NCBI GenBank assembly: GCA_016873735.1
Contig: VGWD01000002.1
Coordinates: 1 to 64,000 of the forward strand
Source of the DNA: Ignavibacteria bacterium
GTDB lineage: Bacteria > Bacteroidota > Ignavibacteria > Kapaibacteriales > UBA961
Direction of reading: 5' to 3'
Length of the DNA: 64,000 nt
Shown piece after piece: positions 18,074-27,675 of this stretch. The stretch's first letter is position 1. Each line of letters opens with the position of its first letter. The position numbers were made by a program, and so were the translations under genes. The notes under the pieces are model-generated. The model had not been told where the DNA came from. It saw only the letters and a program-made list of their open reading frames with translations, and did no database searches.

Positions 18074-20089
18074 ATGAGGAATATCACCATGCTTTTCCGT
18101 ACTCTTCTCATTGTTTTCGGTCTGATGTGTTCCATTACCGGCTCATTACATTCCGAAACACCTCAAAAGGGTAAAGTATATCCCTTGAAAAATACAGAGT
18201 TAAAAACAGAAGGCCTTCGTTTTGCGCAGCCGGCACTATTCAATGCTTCTGTTTCTCAACATATTGCAGGTAAGCCGGTGCTTGCTCCTCAAAGCAATAA
18301 TTTCGTGGATGTTGCAAAAAAAGTTCGTATAGCACAAACTTCAACCACACCTTTTTTGAAAGCAACAAATACATTGCCCGGTGTTTTGCTTGGTATCACT
18401 TATTATGATTTGCAATCAAATGGTTCAATGCCACATCGTATATCCTATTTTGAAGAAGGAAATGACAAAGCAGCTCAAGTGATTTGGATGGGAGCACTTG
18501 ATATGGAGCGATTTACTCCTCCTCATCCTACGAGAGGGAGCTATTATGCGCTTATTGACATGAGCGATCCACTCAAGCCCGAAAAATACACTGATATTAA
18601 ATGGGACAGAATTGAAGGTTCAATCCGTTCCGGTTTCCCTTCGATTATTCAATACAAAGATGGAACAGTTGGCTCTATCGCACACGTAATCAGTTCTGGG
18701 TCATCAGCATCAGCAATGAGAATCACAAAAAACACAAGTTTTGGTGATGCTGTTTTCAAATCAAAGCAGATTCCGGGTGCTGACTCATCTTTATGGGGGC
18801 ATGCAACAGTTGACGGTGATGATATTACACATCTTGTGTTCACTTCAGACACATCAAGCAAGAATTTTAGTGAACAAGTAGTGTACATGCGTTCCACAGA
18901 CAAAGGTGATACATGGTCTGATCCAACCATCATGACAGGTCCACTTTCAGATCCACAATTGCCAACAGGCCGTGGTGCAAACTCATATCAATTGGCAACC
19001 AGAGGAAGTAATGTAGTTCTTGCTTATCAAGACACAACATTCAATCTTCGCATTTTGAAGTCAGAAGATAATGGGGAAACATGGAGTCAGCCGATCAATG
19101 TATTCGGTGGATCTCGCCATGAAGTAACATATATAGTTGAAGATTATGGTGATGGAACATTTCGTGCTACCACCGACACAATTCCAATTTGCGGACCATC
19201 ATTTGATATCGTGATCGATGCAGATGGATATGTTCACGGCATGGCATCCACTGCACCAAGCTGGAATATTGGAACTGCCAAAATGAATGATGATGGCCAA
19301 ATAGAATTTTTGGATGATACAACATATGCAAGTATTTATACTCGTGTTCGCGGTGTGTATTTCAATGAGCAGGACAATACATATGGACTTACAACCATGG
19401 CTGAAGATTGGAATGGTGATGGAACAGTTGTGACTCGTCCATTTGGTTCAGGTCTGTGCCGCCATTTTAAGCTTGGTGTTGATGATGAAGATAATTCACT
19501 GTATATGGTCTATACAGGAATCAAAAATGGTGATGTGTTTGAAACAATCTTGGCAGACAACAATGCAGCATTTGGTTTACAAGGACATATTTACGTGTCA
19601 AAGAAGTTTAATGGTTCAGAAACATGGGAACCAGAAATCGATTTGACCCCTACCGAATATGATTGCCAGTTCCCATCAATGTATCAACGAGTGAAAGATG
19701 GCGTGATCATGATGGCATATCAAGCAGATCGCACACCAGGGGTGAGCATACAGAATGCAAATCAAGATGTTGAAGAGAACTTTGTTCATTTCCATTCATT
19801 CAAACCTACATTCGTAAGTATTAACGAAGAGCAACAATCGGTTTCGGAATTTTCTCTTTCTCCGAATCCGGCTCAAGATATCATGACAATATCTTTCGGT
19901 ATGCAAACAGAGAAAATTTCTGTTACAATCAGTGATGCTTTGGGCCAAACAATTGCAACCATGCCGATTGAATTTGGCAAAGATGGAATCGTGAATGTAT
20001 CGACCGCATCATTTCCGGTTGGTTCATACTTCTGCACAGTTCGATCAGCAAAAGGCATTTCCACTAAGATGTTTTCAATCGTACGATAA
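18074..20089 (+). CDS. Secreted Asp-box (BNR/sialidase-like) protein with T9SS sorting domain
   Basis: 671-residue exported protein: signal peptide (residues 1-27), a central probable beta-propeller and a C-terminal T9SS type A-like sorting domain (about 596-671, beginning FSLSPNPAQD and ending STKMFSIVR). Two Asp-boxes (S-x-D-x-G-x-T-W) are visible, STDKGDTW at 274-281 and SEDNGETW at 330-337, as in sialidases and sortilin-like propellers. The catalytic Arg triad of true sialidases could not be confirmed, so binding or another hydrolase role is possible. Expected location: cell surface or released. A terminator follows; the 203-nt upstream gap shows only an imperfect promoter-like pattern. 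Confidence 0.82.
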   Translation: MRNITMLFRTLLIVFGLMCSITGSLHSETPQKGKVYPLKNTELKTEGLRFAQPALFNASVSQHIAGKPVLAPQSNNFVDVAKKVRIAQTSTTPFLKATNTLPGVLLGITYYDLQSNGSMPHRISYFEEGNDKAAQVIWMGALDMERFTPPHPTRGSYYALIDMSDPLKPEKYTDIKWDRIEGSIRSGFPSIIQYKDGTVGSIAHVISSGSSASAMRITKNTSFGDAVFKSKQIPGADSSLWGHATVDGDDITHLVFTSDTSSKNFSEQVVYMRSTDKGDTWSDPTIMTGPLSDPQLPTGRGANSYQLATRGSNVVLAYQDTTFNLRILKSEDNGETWSQPINVFGGSRHEVTYIVEDYGDGTFRATTDTIPICGPSFDIVIDADGYVHGMASTAPSWNIGTAKMNDDGQIEFLDDTTYASIYTRVRGVYFNEQDNTYGLTTMAEDWNGDGTVVTRPFGSGLCRHFKLGVDDEDNSLYMVYTGIKNGDVFETILADNNAAFGLQGHIYVSKKFNGSETWEPEIDLTPTEYDCQFPSMYQRVKDGVIMMAYQADRTPGVSIQNANQDVEENFVHFHSFKPTFVSINEEQQSVSEFSLSPNPAQDIMTISFGMQTEKISVTISDALGQTIATMPIEFGKDGIVNVSTASFPVGSYFCTVRSAKGISTKMFSIVR

Positions 20090-20096
20090 TCTTTTC

Positions 20097-20131
20097 AAGG
20101 GTTGTCCTTTTCGGGCGACCCTTTATTTTTT
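20097..20131 (+). terminator. Terminator after the Asp-box protein gene
   Basis: AAGGGTTGTCC pairs with GGGCGACCCTT (11 bp including G-U pairs) around a 5-nt loop, followed by TATTTTTT. It separates the Asp-box protein gene from the downstream TonB receptor unit. Confidence 0.85.
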
Positions 20132-20191
20132 GTCAATTACAATTACTTATATACTATTCATCCGAGTCAAATCGGTTTTATCGGAGATACT

Positions 20192-23100
20192 ATGAAACTA
20201 AGGCTACTGGCATTATTTCTATGTATGCTTACCTCACCCTTAAGTGCAATTGCCGGTCTTTATGGCACGCTCTCGGGGAAAGTGACAGATGGCAAAGGCA
20301 AGCCCGTTGTTGGTGCCACGGTCCGTGTGCAGGGAACAACTCGTGGAGCTTTTGTGAAAGCAGACGGCAAATACATTGTCATCAATATTCCCGCCGGTTC
20401 GTATACCGTTGTATTCAAAGCAGTCAATTATAAAGACTTCAAAGCAACGGTCAGCATATCTGCAGACCAGACTTCAGAATTGAATGCTCGCATGCAAGAA
20501 GCAACGGTTACATCCAATGCGGTTGTGGTTGATGCAAAAAAAGAGCAAAACATGGTCAGCAAAACTCAAATTGGATCACTGAGAAGCAATCAAGGTGAAG
20601 ACAATATTCGTGTCGCTCGTGAAACTGTTCAAGGCATTGTGGCATTGAATGCTGGTGTTCAGGGCGCAGGAAACGGATTCCAGATTCGTGGATCTCGTGC
20701 CAATGAAACACAAATTCGAGTTGACGGTTTGGAAGTTTCAGACCGTTTCAGCGGTGGATTTGGTTCAAGTGGTACAACCTATTCGCCAACCGTTTCGAAT
20801 TTCGCAGTCGAAGAAGTGCAAGTGCTTACCGGTGGATTTTCCGCTGAATACGGAAATGTCATCGGTGGATTTGTCAATACAGTCGTGAAGACAGGTCGTA
20901 CCGACCGTTATGAAGGTTTTATTCGTTGGAGAAGAGACCTTCCGGCATTATTCGGTAAGGCAGGTAATGGTGTTAAACTCATGAACAAAGATGAAAATTC
21001 TTTTGACATCGGTATTGGTGGTCCATTGCAAGTATTGGAGAATGCGACATTTTTCTTAACCGGACGATATGCACGTGAAATCTATGGCGGTGCTTCGCTT
21101 GGTGTATTTGATCCAGCTGGTAATAATCTTGGTCAATTACCAAATCAGGAAACATGGGTACGTAATATGACCGGTCGTATGAAATTCAATTTCAGCGATC
21201 TCAGTGTGACCCTTGGTGGACAGATTGGTTTGACAAGTCGTGAACGTATGGGCTGGGGTTGGTTATATGCTGATGATTTCGGCGTAAAAAATCAAAAAGT
21301 TGATTTGAATACAGGAAGGCTTACTGCGGGGGACACCGTGTATGTTCCTGAATATGCAGCAAAGTTGGCTGCAGTCAACAATATCGTCAACAATGCATTC
21401 ATTCGTGTGAATCAAACACTCTCTTCCAATAGTTTCTTTGAATTCACTGTATCTTCCAACTCCAACAATAATGAAATTGCAAAGAGAAGAAGTTTCGATG
21501 ATCCTGGAATCTTCGGAACAATCGATGTATACAAACCACAAGATTTATATCAACCACGAACAAACACCAAGTCAGAATTTCCTTCAGAATTGGTTGAATC
21601 ATCGGATGGAGCGATTGATTGGTTCCAAAGTGCCCCTAGAACGCAAAGGACCGCTGATGGATATTTGTTCCTTGACATTTATCAAAGAAATCCATTGACC
21701 GGTTATATTGAAGATAATGCAAATTCTTCGAGTACACAAAATCCTTATGGATTACAGAGCTTCTTCAATAGACATGGTAATGAACGAGCATTTGAATTCA
21801 GAAGTCAAAACTTCTTGCAGTTTGATGGTTTTTATAATGCAAATATCGATGCAGGCGAAATCACTCATAATTTCAAAGCAGGATTCGAAGTCCGTTCTTA
21901 TGAACTTCGCCGTCACAATAATTCATTGCCTTGGGATGGAAATCCATTCTTTGATATTTACACCGATGAATATGGTGGAAATATCTACAGCAAGAATGCA
22001 ATCAATCCACAAGTTGTGAATGAAAGAACAGGAAAGCCGATGAAGCCCATCGAAGCTTCCGGATATATTCAGGATCAGATCAAGTATAAGGGCATCATCA
22101 TCAATGCCGGTTTGCGTTTCGACATGACAAATCCGAATGCGATCTATAGATCACAGCGTTCAAATGTGTGGTTGCCGATCTCATCAACCGATGGATTTTC
22201 TGATGCTACCGTCAAGTTTCAATTGAGCCCACGTTTGGCCATTACATATCCTGTAACAGATCGCTCCATCTTCACTTTGGCATATGGCGTCTATTTCCAA
22301 ATGCCAAACTTCAGCTACATGTATGATGGATTCAATACAGATCGTCTTCGTGGAAATACCATCGTTGGTAATCCCAATATGGAAGCACAAAGAACAAATG
22401 CATATCAAGTTTCCTATAATTTGCAGCTCAGTGATGACTTTGCATTTGACTTGACAGCATATTACAAAGACATTTACAATCAAGTTGGTATTCGCAATTT
22501 TCGTGTTGTACCTGATAATTATCAAGAGTATGCCGTTGCTGAATATGGTTCTGCACGTGGTATCGAATTCACATTGCGTAAGCGTCCGACAAATCACATC
22601 GGATTCAATATCAACTATACCCTTGCATCAGTTTCAGGTACTTCTTCAAGTCCTGAAAGTAACTATGCACTTCAACCTGACCCATATACCGGCCAGGTTA
22701 CATTCCCACTCTCAGAATTCCCATTCAATTCAGATCGTCGACACGTGATCAATGCAATTGTTGATTTTGTTTGGGGTAGAGAAGAAGGTGTTGAAATTGC
22801 CGGAATGCATCCAATGGAAAATATGACCATCAGTTTCACCAACCGTTTCTTGTCCGGTACGCCATATACGCGTCAGGATCGTCGTGGTAATCCAATCGGC
22901 GAATTCAATGCTGAACGACAACCATCATTCTTCTCAACTGATCTTCGTATCACAAAAGCATTCATGTTGCAAGATTGGTTCGGTGAGTCCATGGGTAGAA
23001 CATCTTTGCAAATTTTTGCCGATGTATTCAATTTGTTTAATCGTACTGAAGTTGTTGCGGTTTTTGCAAGAACGCAAGATCCCAACAATGATGGCGATGT

Positions 23101-23365
23101 ACTTGATAGAATGCTTGGTGACTTTAGTCCTGTCATTTGGTATCGTGAAGCAAATCTTTCCAATCCTTCATCATTCCAACCAACCCAATATGACATCTAT
23201 GGTGAACGCTTGTATAGAGAACAGGCAGATTTTAACAAAGATGGCATTGTCACACAAGAAGAAAAATATGAGTCGTACAAAGATTGGCGTGAAGACAGAA
23301 TCGCTTTCCGTGGAAATTATCAAACACCACGCTCAGCATTCTTCGGAATGATGATTAACTTTTGA
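20192..23365 (+). CDS. TonB-dependent receptor with carboxypeptidase-regulatory-like domain
   Basis: Outer-membrane receptor, 1057 residues. Signal peptide (MKLRLLALFLCML...), a CarboxypepD_reg-like beta-sandwich (about 25-110, LSGKVTDGKGKPVVGATV), a plug domain (about 140-260, including FQIRGSRANETQIRVDGL and VEEVQVLTGGFSAEYG) and a long beta-barrel ending in the usual terminal Phe (MMINF). Unusually, the last 100 residues hold two EF-hand-like loops, DPNNDGDVL from D963 and DFNKDGIVTQEE from D1013. The start chosen is the ATG at 20192 at the signal peptide; an earlier start in frame would lie inside the terminator. It heads a unit with the long secreted protein and the PorV-like gene. Substrate unknown; export-associated rather than uptake function is possible. 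Confidence 0.9.
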   Translation: MKLRLLALFLCMLTSPLSAIAGLYGTLSGKVTDGKGKPVVGATVRVQGTTRGAFVKADGKYIVINIPAGSYTVVFKAVNYKDFKATVSISADQTSELNARMQEATVTSNAVVVDAKKEQNMVSKTQIGSLRSNQGEDNIRVARETVQGIVALNAGVQGAGNGFQIRGSRANETQIRVDGLEVSDRFSGGFGSSGTTYSPTVSNFAVEEVQVLTGGFSAEYGNVIGGFVNTVVKTGRTDRYEGFIRWRRDLPALFGKAGNGVKLMNKDENSFDIGIGGPLQVLENATFFLTGRYAREIYGGASLGVFDPAGNNLGQLPNQETWVRNMTGRMKFNFSDLSVTLGGQIGLTSRERMGWGWLYADDFGVKNQKVDLNTGRLTAGDTVYVPEYAAKLAAVNNIVNNAFIRVNQTLSSNSFFEFTVSSNSNNNEIAKRRSFDDPGIFGTIDVYKPQDLYQPRTNTKSEFPSELVESSDGAIDWFQSAPRTQRTADGYLFLDIYQRNPLTGYIEDNANSSSTQNPYGLQSFFNRHGNERAFEFRSQNFLQFDGFYNANIDAGEITHNFKAGFEVRSYELRRHNNSLPWDGNPFFDIYTDEYGGNIYSKNAINPQVVNERTGKPMKPIEASGYIQDQIKYKGIIINAGLRFDMTNPNAIYRSQRSNVWLPISSTDGFSDATVKFQLSPRLAITYPVTDRSIFTLAYGVYFQMPNFSYMYDGFNTDRLRGNTIVGNPNMEAQRTNAYQVSYNLQLSDDFAFDLTAYYKDIYNQVGIRNFRVVPDNYQEYAVAEYGSARGIEFTLRKRPTNHIGFNINYTLASVSGTSSSPESNYALQPDPYTGQVTFPLSEFPFNSDRRHVINAIVDFVWGREEGVEIAGMHPMENMTISFTNRFLSGTPYTRQDRRGNPIGEFNAERQPSFFSTDLRITKAFMLQDWFGESMGRTSLQIFADVFNLFNRTEVVAVFARTQDPNNDGDVLDRMLGDFSPVIWYREANLSNPSSFQPTQYDIYGERLYREQADFNKDGIVTQEEKYESYKDWREDRIAFRGNYQTPRSAFFGMMINF

Positions 23366-23397
23366 TCCTAACAATTGAATGCACAAAAGGTGTATAT

Positions 23398-26300
23398 ATG
23401 TCAAAAACAATACATAAGATTACAATCTGGATTCTTCTAGTTGCGACCGCAACAGGAATCTCCTTCGCCAGAACGAAGGACGGATCAGTTGCCGGTAAAG
23501 GTGGGGATCAAACCCTTAGAGCAGTTAGCGGTACCTATGATTTGCAAAAAAACAGAGTGAGTAGAATTGAATTCTTCTCAACCAATTATGGTATCATCGG
23601 TCTTGATGTTGCCAATGGAGTCGGCGGTGGTAAATGGCCACGTGGATCTAATAACCAATATATTTTCGGTGGCGGTATCTGGTTTGCCGCAAAAAAACTG
23701 AATCCCGTTGGTGATACCGTGAAGTTATGTGCCATCTCATATAATCCCAATTCTGGTTTATCATGGATGGTGCCCGGATGTATCGATGACCAGGACTTGG
23801 TCAATGATGCGAGCCGTGAAAAGTATCGTCTTTATTTTTCATCGGATTATCGTCGTTCCGACGGATCACCCGTAAAGCCATCAGATGGCACTTCCCCTTG
23901 GCCGATTTGGGACGTGAGTGAAAATGCAAATGAAGAATTGAGACAAGATCGTTATTTCGGTGGATATGTTGATGCCGTTGGATCAAGAACTTTGGAAGCT
24001 TACCCAAAGGGACCCGCATTCATTTCCGGTGAAGATATTTTTGCCACATTCAAGGATACCGATTTGAATCGCTATGAAGGTGGTGTTGGACGTCGTCGAA
24101 GCGAAGGGTATCCAATGCGTCTTCAGTATGAGCAAATGATTTACTCTTGGGGATTTGGTGATTATAGAGATTTCTTGTTCATCAAATATGCAGTTATCAA
24201 TAAATCAAAAGACACATTGCGTGATTGTTGGCTAGCTCCTGCATTTGATATGGACATCGGTATTGCAGGTTCTTCATCAAATTATGCAGCGAATGATAGA
24301 ACTCGTTTTTATGATGAAGAAGATACATTGAATATGGCTGTTCAATGGTCACAAGGTAATCAAGGCGAAGCAGGAAAAGGCTTCGGTTATATCGGTTTTG
24401 ACTTCTTGGAAAGTCCTGCCACATATCCCGCACTTGTTCCTGTTGATACATTACCTGATCAAAATGGTCAAGATTCTATAGTTTTCAAACTTGTTGGTGC
24501 AAGCCCCGACTCTGCAACCTTCCTTCGTCGTGACAAAAGAGTATACACAAATCGCGAACAATTGGGTTTGAAAACATTTCGTAATTGGGTTATTACTGAT
24601 GATCCAAAAGAAAATGATCAACGATTTGACTTTATGGCTTTAGGCATCAAAGATGGTGATACACCTGCGGGTGATAAGCGTTTCTTGATGGCTACAGGAC
24701 CTTTCTCATTGCGTCCGGGTGACACAGCAAGAACAGTGGTTGGCCTAATCATGGCAAATACTCCAACCGGCAGTGATGCTACAGGAGCAACCGGTGATAT
24801 TGTGGAGCTTGTAAAGCGCGATAAGTTCGCCCAAAGAGTGTATGATGATAATTTCCGTACCCCAACTCCACCGGAACCTGCTAAAGTAGGTTGGAGACCA
24901 CTCAATAATGCAGTCATCGTTCAATGGGATTCTACATCAGAATATTCATATGATGATCTTGAGCGTGGATTGGATTTCATGGGATATCGTTTATATCGTG
25001 CTCGCAGAACGGATTTGGACTCCTTCGATATCGATACTCGTCGAAGCATTGCAAGAGGTCCATTTGGCTGGAAGCAAATAAGTGAATGGTCTATGCCCAC
25101 ACCGTTCATAAAGTCGTTAAGTACTCCTACACTTGACGATGCAGCTCTTGCACCTGCTTATGATTCATTCCAAGTTGTACGTCAAATTGATTCATTCAAC
25201 TATGAAGTGCGACGTTTCATGCAAGGTTCCACAAGGAAGAATCCTTTGGGCTCAGAGCCATGGAATACATATTTCAAATCACTCAATGCAGGTGAGAGAA
25301 AAACATTGCTCTCCGGTGTTTTGACAGTGAATCGTGCAGCAACACAAACTACTCCACGTTGGAGAAATAATAATACTCTTAGATGGCCTAATATTGTGAT
25401 TGCTCCCGGCGATTCAGTATTCCTACCGGCCAATGTTCGCGTTGCAGCTACAGGTATAACTTCAAGTTTCACAAGAACCGACTCTACCGATTATGCTATT
25501 TTCTATCCGGCATTAATGTCATTACTGCAACGTAATGCAGCAACACTTGTGTTTCCTGATATAGAATCTTCTAAAGAAAAGAGAGATCAAATCAGAAGAG
25601 AAGTCATTAGACCATATATGTCAAAAATCACCAATAATTCAACATTCTTGGATAATGGTGATGATAACAATAGTGGTAAGGTCGATGAAAATGAAGATAT
25701 GACCAAGACAGAAAAGCTGCTCAATAATATTGACTATTACTATTGGCTCAGTGCTTTTGATGAAGGAGATTATGTTCAAGGAACTCCAAAGAAATTCACT
25801 TCGGGAATTGATGAGTTGAATATAGCACGCACCATGCCTTTGGCAGATGCAGCTCGCAATGGTGAAGGTGCCAAGATCCAGATTGTCAGTGCTGATACAT
25901 CGAAACTTGGTGGATTATTCAATTTTAATTTTACAGTAAAGAATGAAGATCGCCTAAATCAATTGTTTACCACAAATGGCGAAGGACATGAATTAGAAAT
26001 TGAATTCCAGCCGGAGGCATCATTATTGTCTTATCCTTTGCCTTCAGCATCATTCCAAAATCCACCTGAATACGGTATCTATGGAACAAAGATGGTCATT
26101 CGTGATCTCACAACAGGAAAGGTACTCTTCAATGATGGTACATTGCTTGAAGCCAATGCATGTTCCCTTGGATATCTCAATACATTCACGGAAAATGGTG
26201 CAACATTTGTATTTAGCGATACATCAATAGTTGACTCAGTGTCAGGTAAGCAGGATTCATTAGGTGTACCTGACAATAAAGAAAAGCGTTTGCGCTTGGG

Positions 26301-27591
26301 ATCATTCTTGACCGAGCCATCGTGTTATAATGTATCAGCAATCGAAGAGATGCAAAATGCATTCGACTTCGGTTTTGATTTTGCTATTCAACAGCATGGT
26401 GGCGTTCTCCGTTATGACACTACTTATAGAAAGACGCCAAGCAATGCAAATACAAACATTAAATTCCCATCTGAAGATCTGTTCCCATTTAATGGTGCAG
26501 ATCCAATTTTGGATACAGTTCCAGGTTCCTATCCTACAACCACTGTTCCAATTCAAAGAGTGGTCAATTCCATCGGACTATTGGCCGGTAAAATTTACAA
26601 TAATGGACCCGGCATGTTTGAAGTAACATTCAAGCCAGGTGGAAAAGAAACGTTGAATGTTCAAGTTGGTTCAGCATTGACTCCAAAAACTTTTGAAGTA
26701 GATTATCTTGATATTGAAGTTCGTGACTTGTATTCCTATAATCGTCCGGCACAACTCAATTCTCAAGATTCAGTAGCAGTTACCTATAACCAGAGTCTTT
26801 CAAAATGGATTGATCCTGCAGTAGTAAGAACCTCAATGCCAAGCGCTAAGAATGTTCCTGTTGGATCATTTGGTTTTGCCGCTGCCGGTTATGTCAATGG
26901 GAAAAACACATCCAACTCTGTGTCAACTCGTCGAGATCAAACAGCAGGACTCGTTGGACAAGGTCGTTATTATCTATCAGCAGTCAATGGCCAAGATCGC
27001 ATCGACTTCGTTCATACATTGAATGTGAATGGTAATTTCTTCGGCTTGGATTTTGTCAATAAAGGATATGCGGCAGATACACGTTCAAAATTGTGGGATA
27101 CTGCAGCTGTTAGTCCATCACAGGATTTCCAAGCAGGAGACACAGTGTACTTCGGTACATTTGGTGGTGCGAAAGGTTTCCCATTACCCGGTGCAAAAGT
27201 AAGAGCGAAAGTCATTCCTTCTGTACCGGCATTAGATCAGTATACCGACAAAATGTTGGAAGACGTCAAAATCGTTCCAAATCCATATTATGTCAGCCAT
27301 CAATCTCAACGCTCACCTTATGATGCTAAGATTTTCTTCACTCGTTTGCCAAAAGAGTGTAAGATAACCATCTATACACCTTCAGGTGAAGTGGTTCGTA
27401 CATTGACACATACTGAATTGTCAAATGAAGGTAATGATCGATATGGTATGCAAGTGTGGGATCTTCTCACAAGTAATCGTCAGCGCGTAGGTTCATCTGT
27501 ATACATTGCACAAGTTGAAACACCGAATGGTGCAAAGACTTTCATCAAGTTTGCAGTTGTTGTTGGTGGATTCCGCGTGATTCCAGAATAA
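23398..27591 (+). CDS. Very large secreted protein with FN3-like region and T9SS/FlgD-like tail
   Basis: 1397-residue exported protein of unknown function. Signal peptide at residues 1-26; an N-terminal region rich in Gly/aromatic residues; an FN3-like stretch starting near residue 491 (PPEPAKVGWRPLNNAVIVQW) that resumes after an insertion (YYYWLSAFDEGDY); an EF-hand-like acidic loop at 752-766 (DNGDDNNSGKVDENE). The C-terminal domain of about 110 residues begins DVKIVPNPYYV and resembles the FlgD-Ig/T9SS-type tails common in Ignavibacteria-like genomes. The ATG at 23398 gives a proper signal peptide. It starts 32 nt after the TonB receptor stop and precedes the PorV-like gene, so the three are probably one transcript. 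Likely surface-displayed. Confidence 0.75.
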   Translation: MSKTIHKITIWILLVATATGISFARTKDGSVAGKGGDQTLRAVSGTYDLQKNRVSRIEFFSTNYGIIGLDVANGVGGGKWPRGSNNQYIFGGGIWFAAKKLNPVGDTVKLCAISYNPNSGLSWMVPGCIDDQDLVNDASREKYRLYFSSDYRRSDGSPVKPSDGTSPWPIWDVSENANEELRQDRYFGGYVDAVGSRTLEAYPKGPAFISGEDIFATFKDTDLNRYEGGVGRRRSEGYPMRLQYEQMIYSWGFGDYRDFLFIKYAVINKSKDTLRDCWLAPAFDMDIGIAGSSSNYAANDRTRFYDEEDTLNMAVQWSQGNQGEAGKGFGYIGFDFLESPATYPALVPVDTLPDQNGQDSIVFKLVGASPDSATFLRRDKRVYTNREQLGLKTFRNWVITDDPKENDQRFDFMALGIKDGDTPAGDKRFLMATGPFSLRPGDTARTVVGLIMANTPTGSDATGATGDIVELVKRDKFAQRVYDDNFRTPTPPEPAKVGWRPLNNAVIVQWDSTSEYSYDDLERGLDFMGYRLYRARRTDLDSFDIDTRRSIARGPFGWKQISEWSMPTPFIKSLSTPTLDDAALAPAYDSFQVVRQIDSFNYEVRRFMQGSTRKNPLGSEPWNTYFKSLNAGERKTLLSGVLTVNRAATQTTPRWRNNNTLRWPNIVIAPGDSVFLPANVRVAATGITSSFTRTDSTDYAIFYPALMSLLQRNAATLVFPDIESSKEKRDQIRREVIRPYMSKITNNSTFLDNGDDNNSGKVDENEDMTKTEKLLNNIDYYYWLSAFDEGDYVQGTPKKFTSGIDELNIARTMPLADAARNGEGAKIQIVSADTSKLGGLFNFNFTVKNEDRLNQLFTTNGEGHELEIEFQPEASLLSYPLPSASFQNPPEYGIYGTKMVIRDLTTGKVLFNDGTLLEANACSLGYLNTFTENGATFVFSDTSIVDSVSGKQDSLGVPDNKEKRLRLGSFLTEPSCYNVSAIEEMQNAFDFGFDFAIQQHGGVLRYDTTYRKTPSNANTNIKFPSEDLFPFNGADPILDTVPGSYPTTTVPIQRVVNSIGLLAGKIYNNGPGMFEVTFKPGGKETLNVQVGSALTPKTFEVDYLDIEVRDLYSYNRPAQLNSQDSVAVTYNQSLSKWIDPAVVRTSMPSAKNVPVGSFGFAAAGYVNGKNTSNSVSTRRDQTAGLVGQGRYYLSAVNGQDRIDFVHTLNVNGNFFGLDFVNKGYAADTRSKLWDTAAVSPSQDFQAGDTVYFGTFGGAKGFPLPGAKVRAKVIPSVPALDQYTDKMLEDVKIVPNPYYVSHQSQRSPYDAKIFFTRLPKECKITIYTPSGEVVRTLTHTELSNEGNDRYGMQVWDLLTSNRQRVGSSVYIAQVETPNGAKTFIKFAVVVGGFRVIPE

Positions 27592-27607
27592 ATTGATAGA
27601 GATCTGT

Positions 27608-27624
27608 CCGATGCTTTTCATCGG
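27608..27624 (+). other. Intercistronic hairpin upstream of the PorV-like gene
   Basis: CCGATG and CATCGG form a 6-bp stem over CTTTT, with no U-tract after it. It is probably an RNA stability or processing element rather than a terminator. Confidence 0.35.
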
Positions 27625-27663
27625 TCCGAGCTCATTGATACAACTTAACATAGAAGATTCAAC

Positions 27664-27668
27664 AGGAG
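27664..27668 (+). promoter_or_regulatory. Shine-Dalgarno-like site of the PorV-family gene
   Basis: AGGAG lies 7 nt before the ATG at 27676. A good SD match is notable because most genes in this window lack one, suggesting strong translation of this barrel. Confidence 0.5.
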
Positions 27669-27675
27669 TATATCC

